NCBI RefSeq assembly: GCF_000613805.1
Contig: NZ_BAJR01000018.1
Coordinates: 1 to 64,000 of the forward strand
Origin: Phocaeicola paurosaccharolyticus JCM 15092
Lineage (GTDB): Bacteria > Bacteroidota > Bacteroidia > Bacteroidales > Bacteroidaceae
Direction of reading: 5' to 3'
DNA length: 64,000 nt
Within the stretch, counting starts at the first letter, position 1. The number at the start of each line of letters is the position of its first letter. The position numbers and the translations under genes were made by a program. This document shows positions 9,401 to 18,482 of the stretch, one piece after another. Under the pieces are notes generated by a model. It did no database searches. It was not told the origin of the DNA and was given only the letters and a program-made list of their open reading frames with translations.

Positions 9401-9531
9401 ATAATATTTACACATTTGGTGCAAGTAACTATCGTGGTTTCGATCCATCGGGTATTGGAGCTAACGGAGTACAATGGTGGAACTTCCCAAGCCCAAGAAA
9501 TATAGTTTTTGGTGCTAATGTTAGTTTTTAA
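6451..9531 (+). CDS. SusC/RagA-family TonB-dependent outer-membrane transporter
   Basis: A 1026-residue TonB-dependent receptor that forms the 22-stranded outer-membrane barrel of a SusCD uptake complex. Signal peptide MKRKLMLLLTLLVMSIGWATAQ is followed by a carboxypeptidase-regulatory-like beta-sandwich (about 25-95, VSGVVTAEEDGLPVVGASV). A TonB-box region (EEVVVTGYG, about 103-111) and the plug with the SusC signature IYGARAANGVIVITTKKGK (about 227-245) come next, and the barrel ends in a terminal Phe (GANVSF). No N-terminal STN domain is present, so it is not an anti-sigma signalling type. It is partnered with SusD 25 bases downstream. The substrate is unknown because no degradative enzymes adjoin the pair; glycan or peptide import are both possible. 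Confidence 0.95.
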   Translation: MKRKLMLLLTLLVMSIGWATAQTSKVSGVVTAEEDGLPVVGASVLVKGTTVGTVTDIDGKFNLTNVPSSAKTLVVSYIGMKSQELAIKQNMSIVLKGDAAVLEEVVVTGYGVTKKAAFTGAATTVATDKIINKTDANPIKALEGTVAGLQLNVASGQPGAPANIFIRGRNSINSGTQPLYIVDGVPYNSATVGVRSDEGQETSPLANLNANDIESMTVLKDATATSIYGARAANGVIVITTKKGKSGKTKVNFSAKVGVQMMPAHKQYDYSPVSADKYKEMWLEAMKNEVSVYGDDSTVKYYMDGLGLNYDEAGYTEFLNWGIGNTSPEGTATNWLDEVTRNGLTQEYSLDIQGGSNDPRGAKYFLSLNYLNDKAIVNGKDLKRYSFRYNFDQAPSKSVKYGFNTNFVYSETNMGSGGGYFTDPITQAFMQSPITSVKNTDGSWNFATVNGYNPVAIRSELGDQSLAKQYRILLSPYVQINFTPELYFMSRGGADIYLVDEFGFWSFLQPQGSDMRGMGENNNTTRTLLSITNTLNYIKTFNEKHNINVLLGQEAQYTYLKEAYLSGSNYPVDYLPQVSNTAVPGSASTRINRVALASFFANAEYDYNSKYYASASFRMDGSSRFGKNNRWAPFFSVGAKYRISDEAFLKDNATWLNNLTLRASYGTSGNSEVGASWYASRDLFGFGYNYNGIPGMAHEQFGNEDLKWERTQKFNFGIDITFLDRFTVEMDYYNHRTTDMVFAVPTSFVTGLDSYYKNIGELKNTGFEATLTAQIINTKDLSWNVTLVGSHNKNKVVKLSTDNPIETTYQITEVGKPLYQFKMKEFAGVDPQTGNPTWYLNETGDETTTNYNKATKRYLGSANPDFLGSLSSTLNYKGFDVSFQMNYSLGGKIYGNNLRYDEQIGGSFGENFTEYVYKNRWQKPGDITDVPKLTAFGSSNKASSQFLMDGDYLKIRSLTVGYTLPTSWTEKAFISRLRLYVQADNIYTFGASNYRGFDPSGIGANGVQWWNFPSPRNIVFGANVSF

Positions 9532-9556
9532 TTTAAACTTATAAAAGAATAAGACA

Positions 9557-10978
9557 ATGAAAAAAATATTTAAATATGCACTTACAGCTACATTGATAAT
9601 AGGTTTAAGTTCTTGTAACTCTTATTTTGATGTAGATTTAGAGCAAAACATTCCTTCAGAAAATGCATACAAAAGTGCACAGGATGTACAAAATGGTATG
9701 ATTGGAGCATATTATGCTTTAGGAACTTATCGTTTTTATGGAAGAAATGTATTAGCTATAGGTGATATGGCTTCTGATGTTGCTTCTGCTGACGCTTCAT
9801 CTGGTCATTATGTATCAATTAATCAATATACTATTAGTGATACAGAGGGAGATATATTAGATACATGGGACTATGGTTATAAATTGATTGATAGATGTGT
9901 ACGTACTATACAAGGTGCTGAAGCTATTGAGAGTAAAGCTACCGAATTAAAATTAAGTGGGTCTGATCTTAATAAAATTAAGTCTTGCAAATCACAATGT
10001 TATGCATTGAGAGCTTTAACTACTTTTACAATGACTAACCTTTGGGGACTTCCATACCAACCAGGTAAAACAAATAGCCAATTGGGTATATGTTTATTAG
10101 ATAAAACTCCTCTAGAAGCATTCAAAAAAATTGAACGTTCTACAGTAGAACAGTGCTACAGTCAGGTATTATCTGATATTAAATTAGCTAAAGACTTTTA
10201 TAATGGTGAAGATATCATGAATGGCTCACCACAATTCTATTTTAATGAAGCTGCTATTTATGCATTAGAGGCACGTGTAAATCTTTATATGGGTAAATAT
10301 AAGGAAGCTGAAGCCGCTGCAAAGAAAGCTATAGATTTAAGAGCTTCTGGAGATGTATCTAATGAGATGTATGTTAACATGTGGAATTCTACATCAATAA
10401 CTAATGAAGACATACTTACTATTGCAAAATCTGATGATGATAATTTATCAGCAAATGCGTTAAATACATTGTATGGTTCATATGGTGGTACTATTGCAAA
10501 AACTGCTACTTCTTTATTTAAAAGCACTGATTCACGTAAAGCAATTTTAGATATTAAAGCTTATAAATTCTGCGGAACATCTACTTCTCAAGCTACAAGT
10601 AATATTCCTGTATTCCGTAAATCTGAGATGTATTTGATTATTGCTGAATGTGAAGCTCGTTTGGCAGATGGTACTTTGGAGAATGCTCAGAATGCACTAC
10701 TTTATACTGCAAAAAGAGATGCTAGTATTAAAACTATTGCAGATCTTCCTCAGACTAAAGCTGAATTGCTTACTTTCATAGCTAAAGAAAGAGTTCGTGA
10801 ATTGTTCCAGGAAGGACACAGATGGTTTGACATTCGTAGAACCGGCGAAGTAATCTCTACTGCTAATTATTCTAAGTTTGATGCTTCTAAGTTTGTTTAT
10901 CCTGTTCCAGCTGATGAGATTAATGCAGGTTTCTGCACTCAACAGAATGATGGTTGGGAAGACGCATTGCCACAATAA
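9557..10978 (+). CDS. SusD/RagB-family surface lipoprotein
   Basis: A 473-residue outer-membrane lipoprotein that caps the SusC barrel and captures substrate at the cell surface. The lipoprotein signal ends in LSSC (Cys20). It is followed by the conserved SusD N-terminal stretch PSENAYKSAQDVQNGMIGAYY, TPR-like helices with RALTTFTMTNLWG near 155-167 and EAAIYALEARVNLYMGKY near 230-248, and the C-terminal signature ERVRELFQEGHRWFDIRRTG. Length is on the short side for SusD. It ends just before a strong terminator, closing a two-gene operon with SusC. Confidence 0.95.
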   Translation: MKKIFKYALTATLIIGLSSCNSYFDVDLEQNIPSENAYKSAQDVQNGMIGAYYALGTYRFYGRNVLAIGDMASDVASADASSGHYVSINQYTISDTEGDILDTWDYGYKLIDRCVRTIQGAEAIESKATELKLSGSDLNKIKSCKSQCYALRALTTFTMTNLWGLPYQPGKTNSQLGICLLDKTPLEAFKKIERSTVEQCYSQVLSDIKLAKDFYNGEDIMNGSPQFYFNEAAIYALEARVNLYMGKYKEAEAAAKKAIDLRASGDVSNEMYVNMWNSTSITNEDILTIAKSDDDNLSANALNTLYGSYGGTIAKTATSLFKSTDSRKAILDIKAYKFCGTSTSQATSNIPVFRKSEMYLIIAECEARLADGTLENAQNALLYTAKRDASIKTIADLPQTKAELLTFIAKERVRELFQEGHRWFDIRRTGEVISTANYSKFDASKFVYPVPADEINAGFCTQQNDGWEDALPQ

Positions 10979-11000
10979 TATTTAACTATAGATGGTTTAG

Positions 11001-11033
11001 AGAGGATGTGTTATTATAACACATCCTCTTTTT
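11001..11033 (+). terminator. Terminator of the SusC/SusD operon
   Basis: A 12-bp stem (11001-11012 with 11018-11029) and a 5-nt loop are followed by a T run. Confidence 0.9.
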
Positions 11034-11128
11034 ATGTTAATACAAAATGAAATTAACTACGGTGTGTTGTGAAATAAGAAAAATTCTAGAAATGTATAAT
11101 ATATAAGATTCATGATATAATAGTTTAA

Positions 11129-11157
11129 AAAGGGTGAACATGTTTCACCCTTTTTTT
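11129..11157 (+). terminator. Second terminator-like hairpin before hflX
   Basis: A 10-bp stem (11129-11138 with 11144-11153) and a 5-nt loop lead into a T run to 11157. It lies 95 bases after the SusD terminator and just upstream of the hflX promoter. No gene is seen between the two hairpins, so it may be a backup terminator or end a short unseen RNA. Confidence 0.75.
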
Positions 11158-11159
11158 GT

Positions 11160-11167
11160 TATATTTG
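11160..11167 (+). promoter_or_regulatory. Promoter -7 box of hflX
   Basis: TATATTTG matches TAnnTTTG and lies 27 bases before the hflX ATG, directly after the terminator T run. Confidence 0.6.
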
Positions 11168-11193
11168 TCACATACTTATAGATTAGTTGATAA

Positions 11194-12444
11194 ATGAAAG
11201 AATTTGTAATTTCAGAGGCGCAGGTAGAAACTGCAATTTTGGTTGGACTAATTACCCAATCGCAGGATGAACGTAAGACAAGTGAATATCTTGACGAACT
11301 GGAGTTCCTGGCTCACACAGCCGGAGCAAATGTTGTGAAGAGATTTACACAAAAGATAGAACCAAATAAGGTAACATATGTAGGAAAGGGTAAACTAGAG
11401 GAGATACATAAATATATTGAAGAAGAAGACGAGGCAGAAAGAGAGATTGGTATGGTTATTTTTGATGATGAACTCTCGGCAAAGCAGATACGTAATATAG
11501 AGGCAGTACTTAAGGTGAAGATTCTTGACCGTACATCTCTAATACTTGATATCTTTGCAATGCGTGCACAGACTGCCAATGCTAAGACTCAAGTAGAACT
11601 TGCCCAATATAAATATATGCTTCCACGTCTTCAAAGATTGTGGACTCACCTTGAAAGACAGGGCGGTGGCTCTGGAAGTGGAAAGGGTGGATCTGTAGGG
11701 TTGAGAGGTCCTGGTGAGACACAGCTCGAAATGGACCGCCGTATAATTCTAAACCGTATGTCTTTGCTTAAGGAGAGACTTGCAGAGATTGACAGGCAGA
11801 AAATTACACAGCGTAAAAACCGTAGTGAACTTATACGTGTAGCACTTGTAGGTTATACTAATGTTGGAAAGTCTACTTTGATGAATCTCATAGCAAAAAG
11901 TGAGGTTTTTGCTGAGAATAAACTATTCGCTACTCTTGACACTACTGTTAGAAAGGTTATTATAGGCAATCTGCCATTCCTTCTGACAGATACTGTAGGA
12001 TTTATTCGCAAACTTCCTACAGACCTTGTAGACTCATTTAAATCAACTCTTGACGAGGTACGTGAGGCAGACCTGCTCATTCATGTGGTAGATATCTCAC
12101 ATCCAGATTTTGAAGAGCAGATAAACGTTGTAGAGAAGACTATAGCTGAACTTGGTGCATCCGAGAAACCATCAGTGATTCTTTTCAATAAGATTGATGC
12201 ATATTCATATATCAAGAAGGATGAAGATGATCTTACACCAAAAACAAAAGAGAATATATCACTTCAAGAGTTGATGAATACATGGATGGCAAAACTTAAT
12301 GATAACTGTTTCTTCATTTCAGCTAAAGAGAAAACAAACCTTGATGCATTGAAGGATAAATTATACAATAGAATACGTGAACTTCATGTACAGAAATATC
12401 CATATAATAACTTCCTGTACCAGACTTATGATGATATTGAGTAA
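11194..12444 (+). CDS. hflX: GTPase HflX
   Basis: A 416-residue ribosome-associated GTPase that splits stalled or heat-damaged 70S ribosomes. The N-terminal GTP-binding-like domain includes VGKGKLEE, and a Gly-rich linker (GGGSGSGKGG, about 157-166) leads to RGPGETQLEMDRR. The G domain has G1 GYTNVGKST at 220-228, G3 DTVGF and G4 NKID. A short C-terminal domain ends the protein. It starts a unit with the DUF4954 gene 20 bases downstream. Confidence 0.96.
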   Translation: MKEFVISEAQVETAILVGLITQSQDERKTSEYLDELEFLAHTAGANVVKRFTQKIEPNKVTYVGKGKLEEIHKYIEEEDEAEREIGMVIFDDELSAKQIRNIEAVLKVKILDRTSLILDIFAMRAQTANAKTQVELAQYKYMLPRLQRLWTHLERQGGGSGSGKGGSVGLRGPGETQLEMDRRIILNRMSLLKERLAEIDRQKITQRKNRSELIRVALVGYTNVGKSTLMNLIAKSEVFAENKLFATLDTTVRKVIIGNLPFLLTDTVGFIRKLPTDLVDSFKSTLDEVREADLLIHVVDISHPDFEEQINVVEKTIAELGASEKPSVILFNKIDAYSYIKKDEDDLTPKTKENISLQELMNTWMAKLNDNCFFISAKEKTNLDALKDKLYNRIRELHVQKYPYNNFLYQTYDDIE

Positions 12445-12464
12445 GAGTAATTAAATACTATATT

Positions 12465-13988
12465 ATGAAAACATATCGCTTATTGAGAAAGGATGAGATC
12501 GAGATTCTCGAGAAACAATCCTGCACTGCACAAGAGTGGTCAACAATAGAGGTAGATATAAACTTTGACCCAAAGTATATACATAACACACGCTTTTCGG
12601 GTGTAGTAAAATTAGGAGTGTTTAAAGAGGAGTTCACCTTAGCAGGTGGTATTCAGAAACACTCCGGTATATCTAATTCGACTCTGCATAATGTTACAAT
12701 AGGCGATAACTGCTGCATTGAGAATATTAAGAACTATATAGCTAACTATATAATCGGCAACAATACTTTCATTGAAAATGTAGATATAATACTTGTAGAT
12801 GGAAAGAGCAAGTTCGGCAATGGTACAGAGGTCGCTGTGCTCAATGAGACAGGTGGAAGAGAGGTCTATATACATGACCGTCTTTCAGCTCATCAAGCAT
12901 ACATTATGGCTCTTTACCGCCATCGCCCACAGCTCATATGCCAGATGAAAAGTATTATATTCAAGTATGCTGAAGAGAATGCATCCGATGTGGGAACAAT
13001 AGGAAATAACGTTACTATAGTAGATGCAGGATATATTAAGAATGTGCGAATAGGTGACTTCTGTAAGATAGAGGGTGCCGGAAGATTGAAAAACGGTAGT
13101 ATAAACAGTTGTAAGGTAGCCCCGGTGCACATCGGTTACGGAGTTGTATGCGATGACTTTATAATATCTAGTGGTTCAAGCCTTGAAGATGGAACTATGC
13201 TTACTCGCTGCTTCATTGGTCAGGCTTGTCACCTTGGGCATACATATTCAGCATCCGATTCACTCTTCTTCAGTAACTGTCAGGAGGAGAATGGAGAGGC
13301 TTGCGCAATATTTGCCGGTCCTTTTACTGTTACACATCATAAATCTACTCTGCTCATTGCCGGTATGTTCTCGTTTATGAATGCAGGTTCCGGTTCAAAC
13401 CAGAGTAACCATATGTATAAGTTAGGTCCGATACACCAAGGAGCTATGGAAAGAGGTGCAAAAACCACTTCAGACTCATATATACTTTGGCCTGCGCGTA
13501 TAGGAGCTTTCTCACTTGTTATGGGGCGTCATGTAAACCATTCCGATACTTCCAACCTTCCATTCTCTTACCTCATAGAGCAGCAGAATACTACTTATCT
13601 GGTACCAGGAGCTAACTTGAGGAGCGTTGGTACTATAAGAGATGCTCAGAAGTGGCCTAAACGTGATGGACGTACCGATCCTAACCGCCTTGATCAGATA
13701 AACTATAATCTTTTAAGTCCATATACCATCCAAAAGATGATAAATGGAATGAGTATACTTAAAGATCTTAGAAAAGTGTCTGGTGAGACATCAGATATTT
13801 ATGCTTATCAGAGTGCAAAGATTAAGAATTCATCGCTTAATAATGGTATTCATTTCTATGAAATGGCTGTTAATAAGTTTTTAGGAAACTCAGTTATTAA
13901 ACGACTCGAAGGACTTATTCCTGAGGATGATTCGTCAATAAGAGAGAGACTTCAACCGGATACTGAGATTGGAAAAGGTGAATGGTAG
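12465..13988 (+). pseudogene. DUF4954-family left-handed beta-helix protein, larger fragment
   Basis: This 507-residue frame encodes most of a DUF4954 protein. Repeated short hydrophobic/Gly turns such as IGDNCCIENI, IGNNTFIENV, IGNNVTIVDAGYI, IGDFCKIEGA and IGYGVVCDDF are typical of a hexapeptide-repeat beta helix like those of acyl- and nucleotidyl-transferases. Conserved blocks LSAHQAYIMALYRHRP and SDSLFFSNCQEENGEACAIFAGPFTVTHH follow. Its molecular function is unknown. Homologues I recall are single proteins of about 660 residues; here a TAG at 13986-13988 ends the frame after GKGEW, and the rest continues in another frame (13982-14452). Restoring one G in the TGG codon would rejoin them. 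The broken gene follows hflX closely. Confidence 0.8.
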
Positions 13989-14452
13989 ATATATCTGGTC
14001 TTATAGCCCCAAAGAGTGAGATTGAGAGACTGATGAATGACATTGAAAGTGGAGAGCTGACTAATGTGGATCAGATTCATGATCGTTTTGCGATTATGCA
14101 TGCCAACTACTATACTTATGAATGGACTTGGGCATACGAGATGATTCTGGAATACTATAAACTTGATGCATCTAAGCTATCTGCAAAAGATATTATTCAT
14201 ATTGTAAATGAATGGATGAATGCTGTCGTATCTCTCGACAATATGGTCTATGCAGATGCTAAGAAGGAATTCTCTCTCTCGGCAATGACCGGATTTGGTG
14301 CAGATGGTAACCGTAAGGAGCAGGAGCAGGATTTTGAACAGGTTAGAGGTGCTTTCGAAAGTAATACCTTTGTTACTGCCGTTCTTCAGCATATTGAGGT
14401 GAAGACTGAACTTGGAAATGAACTGATATCTCGTCTGAATAATATAATCTAG
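13982..14452 (+). pseudogene. C-terminal fragment of the DUF4954 protein (DUF6819-like)
   Basis: A 156-residue frame beginning inside the upstream stop (overlap ATGGTAG, 13982-13988). It carries VDISGLIAPKSEIERLM, an aromatic helical stretch YYTYEWTWAYEMILEYY, and KEFSLSAMTGFGADGNRKEQEQDFEQVRGAFESN. These match the C-terminal helical domain normally fused to DUF4954 beta helices. The predicted joint reads GEW then VDISG, continuous with the upstream fragment once a single G is restored. Independent translation through the overlapping ATG is possible but would be unusual for this family. Confidence 0.75.
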
Positions 14453-14566
14453 TTCTCTATTAGAAGAGATAGAGGAATATCTATTAAATAAGCTCTTTTT
14501 CTATTCATCACGAAGTATATTTTTCAATGATTAATAGAAGAAGAGCTTCTCTTATATCTGATTTAT

Positions 14567-14630
14567 TATCCAAAGGCATAAAACAATTATCCAAAGCCTT
14601 TGGACAAATATCCTAAGGCTTTGGATAAGT
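14567..14630. repeat. Palindromic dispersed repeat, copy 1
   Basis: Contains TTATCCAAAGGC (14567-14578), then AATTATCCAAAGCCTTTGG (14587-14604) and ATCCTAAGGCTTTGGATAAG (14611-14630). TTATCCAAAGCCT (14588-14600) pairs with AGGCTTTGGATAA (14617-14629). The same core appears at 58319-58365. It lies between convergent genes with no T run, so it looks like a REP-type element more than a plain terminator. Confidence 0.7.
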
Positions 14631-14654
14631 AAATTAAGAGATAATATCTGTTAT

Positions 14655-16547
14655 TTATTTTACTATTGGTAGAATTACTCTCGAAGCAGCTCCTTTTTGG
14701 TGGAATATCTCTATATTCTGCTTCATCATAAAATCTTCAATACTACAATTGTATGTATCAATGAACTTCTGTGGGTTACGGTCAATAATAGGGAACCATG
14801 AACTTTGAATCTGTACCATTATACGATGTCCTGGAAGAAAAGTGTGAGCTACATCATAAAGAGTGTAGTTTACATCGGTTACCTTGCCCGGCTTGAATGG
14901 TTTAGGATTATCGAAACCTTCACGAAAGCGTCCTCTGAATAGTTCACCTCGTACCATAAGCTGATATCCGCTCATAGGGTAGCTTATATTGTATCTATCC
15001 TTGATTTCATTGTTATAGTCGAAGTTTTCAGAGAAAACATCTATAACCTTTACCATAAAATCGGCATCAGTTCCCTCAATGGCAACTTTAAGCTCGACTT
15101 CTATTGGTCCACCTAATCTGAGAGTATCTTTCAGTGGCTCGCTTACAAATGTCAGCACATCTGGACGAGAAGAAGCGAATCTCTGGTCGTCTACCATGAA
15201 CTCTTTCGTACGATATGTGGTAGGGTTTGCTGTGTATGGCACAGGATGTCCCATGTCAGATATATACTTGCTTGAAGAGGATTTATCCTGTGGCATATCT
15301 GTAGAGACAGAGCCATTGCCATGCAGATATAGTGGAGTAGGAATCATTCCTGTCAAAGGCCATTGATTGGATGCTCTCCAACGATTATCTCCCGAGAAGA
15401 ATACACTGACATTATTTTGAGGCTTCTCTCCCTTACCCTCAAGATAGTATCTGAAGAAAGGATACTCAATGTTATCCTGATAATCCTTTGAAGAATCATT
15501 CCCAAAGTAGATATTTCCAAATGCTTGAAAATCTCTTCTAGTCCATGCTCCATGCCACCAAGGCCCAAATGCAAGATAAAGTTCGGTATACGGTGACTGT
15601 TTCTTTATTGCTTTATATGTTTCCCATGCTCCGTAGCAATCCTCTGAGTCGAAAAGACCTCCTGTTACAAGTATGGCAGGTTTAAGGTTGTAGCAAGCCT
15701 GGCGTACATCGCGCTCTTTCCAGAACTGGTCTAAGTTTGGATGATTCTTGATATTATTCCACATTGTCTCCGTACTATCGTTAACCATAGAGTCTATATC
15801 CTTAAAGGTACCGACTTTCAGGAAGTCTGTGTATACATCATTTTTTACTATATTGCTTATCACTCCACGTCCCATGTTTTTACCTTCTAGTCGTGGCAGG
15901 AAGTTTGTTGTCTGAAGTAGTGTGAAAGCACCGTTGTGATGGCGATCGTCTCCACGGAACCAATCGGTTACAGGAGCCTGTGGTGATACAGCTTTCAGTG
16001 CAGGATGGTTGCATGATGCACTCATCGTTGCATAGAACCCGTCATAGCTTATGCCCCATGTTCCAACTCTCTGATTACTGTGGGTGTTGTGTATAAGCCA
16101 CTCTATAGTATCATAAGTATCCGTTGCTTCATCAATATCTTTGTTACTTTTCTTCTCTTTTAGAAGAGGACGTATCTGAACAAATTCTCCTTCGCTCTTA
16201 TTGCGCCCACGCACATCTTGGAAGACTATTATATAGTTATTCTCGATATAGTTATTCAGAGAGCCATAAAAACCGCGGTCAAATCCATCACCATAAGGGG
16301 AGCATGAATATGGAGTGCGCATCATTAAGGTTGGGTGTTTCTCTGAGTTATCTTTAGGTTCATAAATGGCAGTATATAGTTTCTTACCGTCACGCATCTT
16401 TATCATAACCTCTCTTTTGGAATATATCTTTCTCAGGCTATCGGTTATGCTGTCACCCGAAGAGAGTCTTATTGCCTGTAAAGATGTGCTATTAAGAAAA
16501 CAGATAAGTGATAAAATTAGATAAAGTAGCTTTGGAGTTCTTTTCAT
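14655..16547 (-). CDS. CocE/NonD-type serine hydrolase (X-Pro dipeptidyl-peptidase S15 family), secreted
   Basis: A 630-residue alpha/beta hydrolase of the S15/CocE group, which cleaves peptide or ester bonds. A signal peptide (MKRTPKLLYLILSLICFLNSTSLQA) precedes a small beta lead-in (MIKMRDGKKLYTAIYEP). The catalytic domain has nucleophile motif GISYDGF (about residue 165), the acid region GGLFDSEDCYG and the His region FGPWWHGAW, and a C-terminal jelly-roll domain includes RMDTFV-like strands and HTFLPGHRIMVQIQSSWFP. The ATG at 16547 is chosen because the promoter box lies at 16581-16588, inside the longer frame. It is probably periplasmic. The natural substrate is not predictable. Confidence 0.88.
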   Translation of the reverse strand: MKRTPKLLYLILSLICFLNSTSLQAIRLSSGDSITDSLRKIYSKREVMIKMRDGKKLYTAIYEPKDNSEKHPTLMMRTPYSCSPYGDGFDRGFYGSLNNYIENNYIIVFQDVRGRNKSEGEFVQIRPLLKEKKSNKDIDEATDTYDTIEWLIHNTHSNQRVGTWGISYDGFYATMSASCNHPALKAVSPQAPVTDWFRGDDRHHNGAFTLLQTTNFLPRLEGKNMGRGVISNIVKNDVYTDFLKVGTFKDIDSMVNDSTETMWNNIKNHPNLDQFWKERDVRQACYNLKPAILVTGGLFDSEDCYGAWETYKAIKKQSPYTELYLAFGPWWHGAWTRRDFQAFGNIYFGNDSSKDYQDNIEYPFFRYYLEGKGEKPQNNVSVFFSGDNRWRASNQWPLTGMIPTPLYLHGNGSVSTDMPQDKSSSSKYISDMGHPVPYTANPTTYRTKEFMVDDQRFASSRPDVLTFVSEPLKDTLRLGGPIEVELKVAIEGTDADFMVKVIDVFSENFDYNNEIKDRYNISYPMSGYQLMVRGELFRGRFREGFDNPKPFKPGKVTDVNYTLYDVAHTFLPGHRIMVQIQSSWFPIIDRNPQKFIDTYNCSIEDFMMKQNIEIFHQKGAASRVILPIVK

Positions 16548-16580
16548 TCTCGTTAAATTATGATTAAAAAATAGTAGCTG

Positions 16581-16588
16581 CAAAGGTA
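16581..16588 (-). promoter_or_regulatory. Promoter -7 box of the CocE-type hydrolase
   Basis: The minus strand reads TACCTTTG, an exact TAnnTTTG match, 34 bases upstream of the chosen ATG at 16547. Confidence 0.65.
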
Positions 16589-16643
16589 GCCACTTTCCTA
16601 AAGTTTTTAAACCTCATTAAGGAAAAATTTCAATAATAGTTGT

Positions 16644-16651
16644 TACCTTTG
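16644..16651 (+). promoter_or_regulatory. Promoter -7 box of fumarate hydratase
   Basis: TACCTTTG matches TAnnTTTG 40 bases before the ATG at 16692. Together with 16581-16588 it makes a divergent promoter pair in the 144-bp gap. Confidence 0.65.
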
Positions 16652-16691
16652 TCACATAAATATGTAACAATTTAACTAATAATATAAATTT

Positions 16692-18344
16692 ATGGCAACA
16701 CCTGATTTTCATTATCAACCTATGTTCGATTTGGGACCTGATAAGACAGAATATTATCTTCTAACTAAAGATTATGTATCTGTTGGAGAATTTGAGGGAC
16801 AACCAATACTTAAGGTTGCAAAAGATGGACTGACAGCAATGGCAAATGCTGCTTTTCGTGACGTATCTTTCTTGCTTCGTCGTTCACACAACGAACAGGT
16901 AGCAAAGATCCTTTCTGACCCTGAAGCTAGTGATAACGATAGATATGTAGCTCTTACTTTCTTGCATAATGCTGAAGTATCTGCAAAAGGAAAACTTCCT
17001 CTTTGCCAGGATACAGGTACAGCAATTATTCATGGAGAAAAGGGACAGCATGTTTGGACTGGATATTGCGATGAAGAGGCTCTTTCTTTAGGAGTATACA
17101 AGACTTATACTGAAGAGAATCTCCGTTATTCACAGAATGCTCCTCTTAATATGTACGATGAGGTTAATACAAGATGTAATCTCCCTGCTCAGATAGATAT
17201 CGAAGCTACAGAGGGTATGGAGTATAAATTCCTTTGTGTTACTAAGGGTGGTGGTTCTGCAAACAAGACTTATCTCTACCAAGAGACTAAGGCTGTGCTT
17301 AATCCTAATACTTTGGTTCCATTCTTGGTTGAAAAGATGAAGAGCCTTGGTACTGCTGCTTGTCCACCTTATCATATAGCATTCGTTATCGGCGGTACAT
17401 CTGCTGAGAAGAACCTTCTCACTGTGAAACTTGCTTCAACTCACTATTACGATGAACTTCCTACTTCAGGAAATGAATATGGTCGTGCATTCCGCGATGT
17501 TGAACTTGAGAAACAAGTGCTTGAAGAGGCTTATAAAATTGGTCTTGGTGCTCAGTTCGGTGGTAAGTATATGGCACACGATGTACGTATAGTACGTCTT
17601 CCTCGTCATGGAGCTTCTTGTCCTATCGGTCTTGGAGTATCTTGCTCTGCTGATAGAAATATCAAGTGTAAGATCAATAAAGATGGTATCTGGATTGAGA
17701 AGATGGATGATAAACCAGGAGATTTAATACCGGAAGAGTTTAGAAAAGCGGGCGAGGGTGATGCTGTAAAAATCAACCTTAACCAGCCAATGTCTGAAAT
17801 CCTTAAGGAGCTGACTAAATATCCTGTATCTACTCGTCTCTCTTTGAATGGTACAATCATAGTAGGCCGTGACATTGCTCATGCAAAACTTAAAGAGCGT
17901 TTAGATCGTGGTGAGGATCTTCCTCAATATATCAAGGATCATCCTATATACTATGCAGGTCCTGCTAAAACTCCAGAAGGTATGGCTTGTGGCTCTATGG
18001 GCCCAACTACTGCAGGACGTATGGACTCTTATGTTGATTTGTTCCAGTCACATGGGGGTAGCATGATTATGCTTGCTAAGGGTAACCGTAGCCAGCAGGT
18101 GACAGATGCTTGCAAGAAATTTGGTGGTTTCTATCTTGGCTCTATCGGTGGTCCGGCAGCTATCCTTGCTCAGAATAACATTAAGAGCATCGAATGTTTG
18201 GAATATCCTGAACTTGGTATGGAGGCTATCTGGAAGATTGAAGTTGAAGATTTCCCTGCATTTATCCTTGTAGATGATAAAGGAAATGACTTCTTCAAAC
18301 AGATTAAGCCACGTTGCGCAGGAAGCTGTGACATTAAAAAGTAA
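16692..18344 (+). CDS. fumA/fumB-like: Fumarate hydratase, class I (iron-sulfur)
   Basis: A 550-residue single-chain class I fumarase that interconverts fumarate and malate with a [4Fe-4S] cluster. In this group the reaction serves the reductive branch that makes succinate. The N-terminal alpha domain contains [12 protein letters not shown] (cluster Cys near residue 106), [12 protein letters not shown] and [10 protein letters not shown]. The C-terminal beta domain contains [25 protein letters not shown] and [14 protein letters not shown]. Length is normal. It is transcribed alone from its own promoter and ends at a strong terminator. Confidence 0.96.
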   Translation: MATPDFHYQPMFDLGPDKTEYYLLTKDYVSVGEFEGQPILKVAKDGLTAMANAAFRDVSFLLRRSHNEQVAKILSDPEASDNDRYVALTFLHNAEVSAKGKLPLCQDTGTAIIHGEKGQHVWTGYCDEEALSLGVYKTYTEENLRYSQNAPLNMYDEVNTRCNLPAQIDIEATEGMEYKFLCVTKGGGSANKTYLYQETKAVLNPNTLVPFLVEKMKSLGTAACPPYHIAFVIGGTSAEKNLLTVKLASTHYYDELPTSGNEYGRAFRDVELEKQVLEEAYKIGLGAQFGGKYMAHDVRIVRLPRHGASCPIGLGVSCSADRNIKCKINKDGIWIEKMDDKPGDLIPEEFRKAGEGDAVKINLNQPMSEILKELTKYPVSTRLSLNGTIIVGRDIAHAKLKERLDRGEDLPQYIKDHPIYYAGPAKTPEGMACGSMGPTTAGRMDSYVDLFQSHGGSMIMLAKGNRSQQVTDACKKFGGFYLGSIGGPAAILAQNNIKSIECLEYPELGMEAIWKIEVEDFPAFILVDDKGNDFFKQIKPRCAGSCDIKK

Positions 18345-18415
18345 TTGTTTATACTATTGCTTTTGAATACAAACTAATAATCATGCAACTTCTTTGTTGC
18401 AGAGCAAATAAAATA

Positions 18416-18455
18416 AAAATGGTTGAACTTCATTTTTGAAGTTCAACCATTTTTT
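18416..18455 (+). terminator. Terminator of fumarate hydratase
   Basis: A perfect 17-bp stem (18416-18432 with 18437-18453), a T-rich loop and a T run. Confidence 0.9.
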
Positions 18456-18482
18456 ATGAATTTTAAATAATATATATAGTTA

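Noticed and set aside
13171..13380. Alternative-frame open stretches inside the DUF4954 gene and many others opposite long genes
   Set aside because: They lie wholly within well-supported coding regions, have no start signals and show no recognisable protein features.
14453..14654. CRISPR-like array from the repeated TATCCAAAG motif
   Set aside because: The copies are inverted and unevenly spaced with no unique spacers of constant length.
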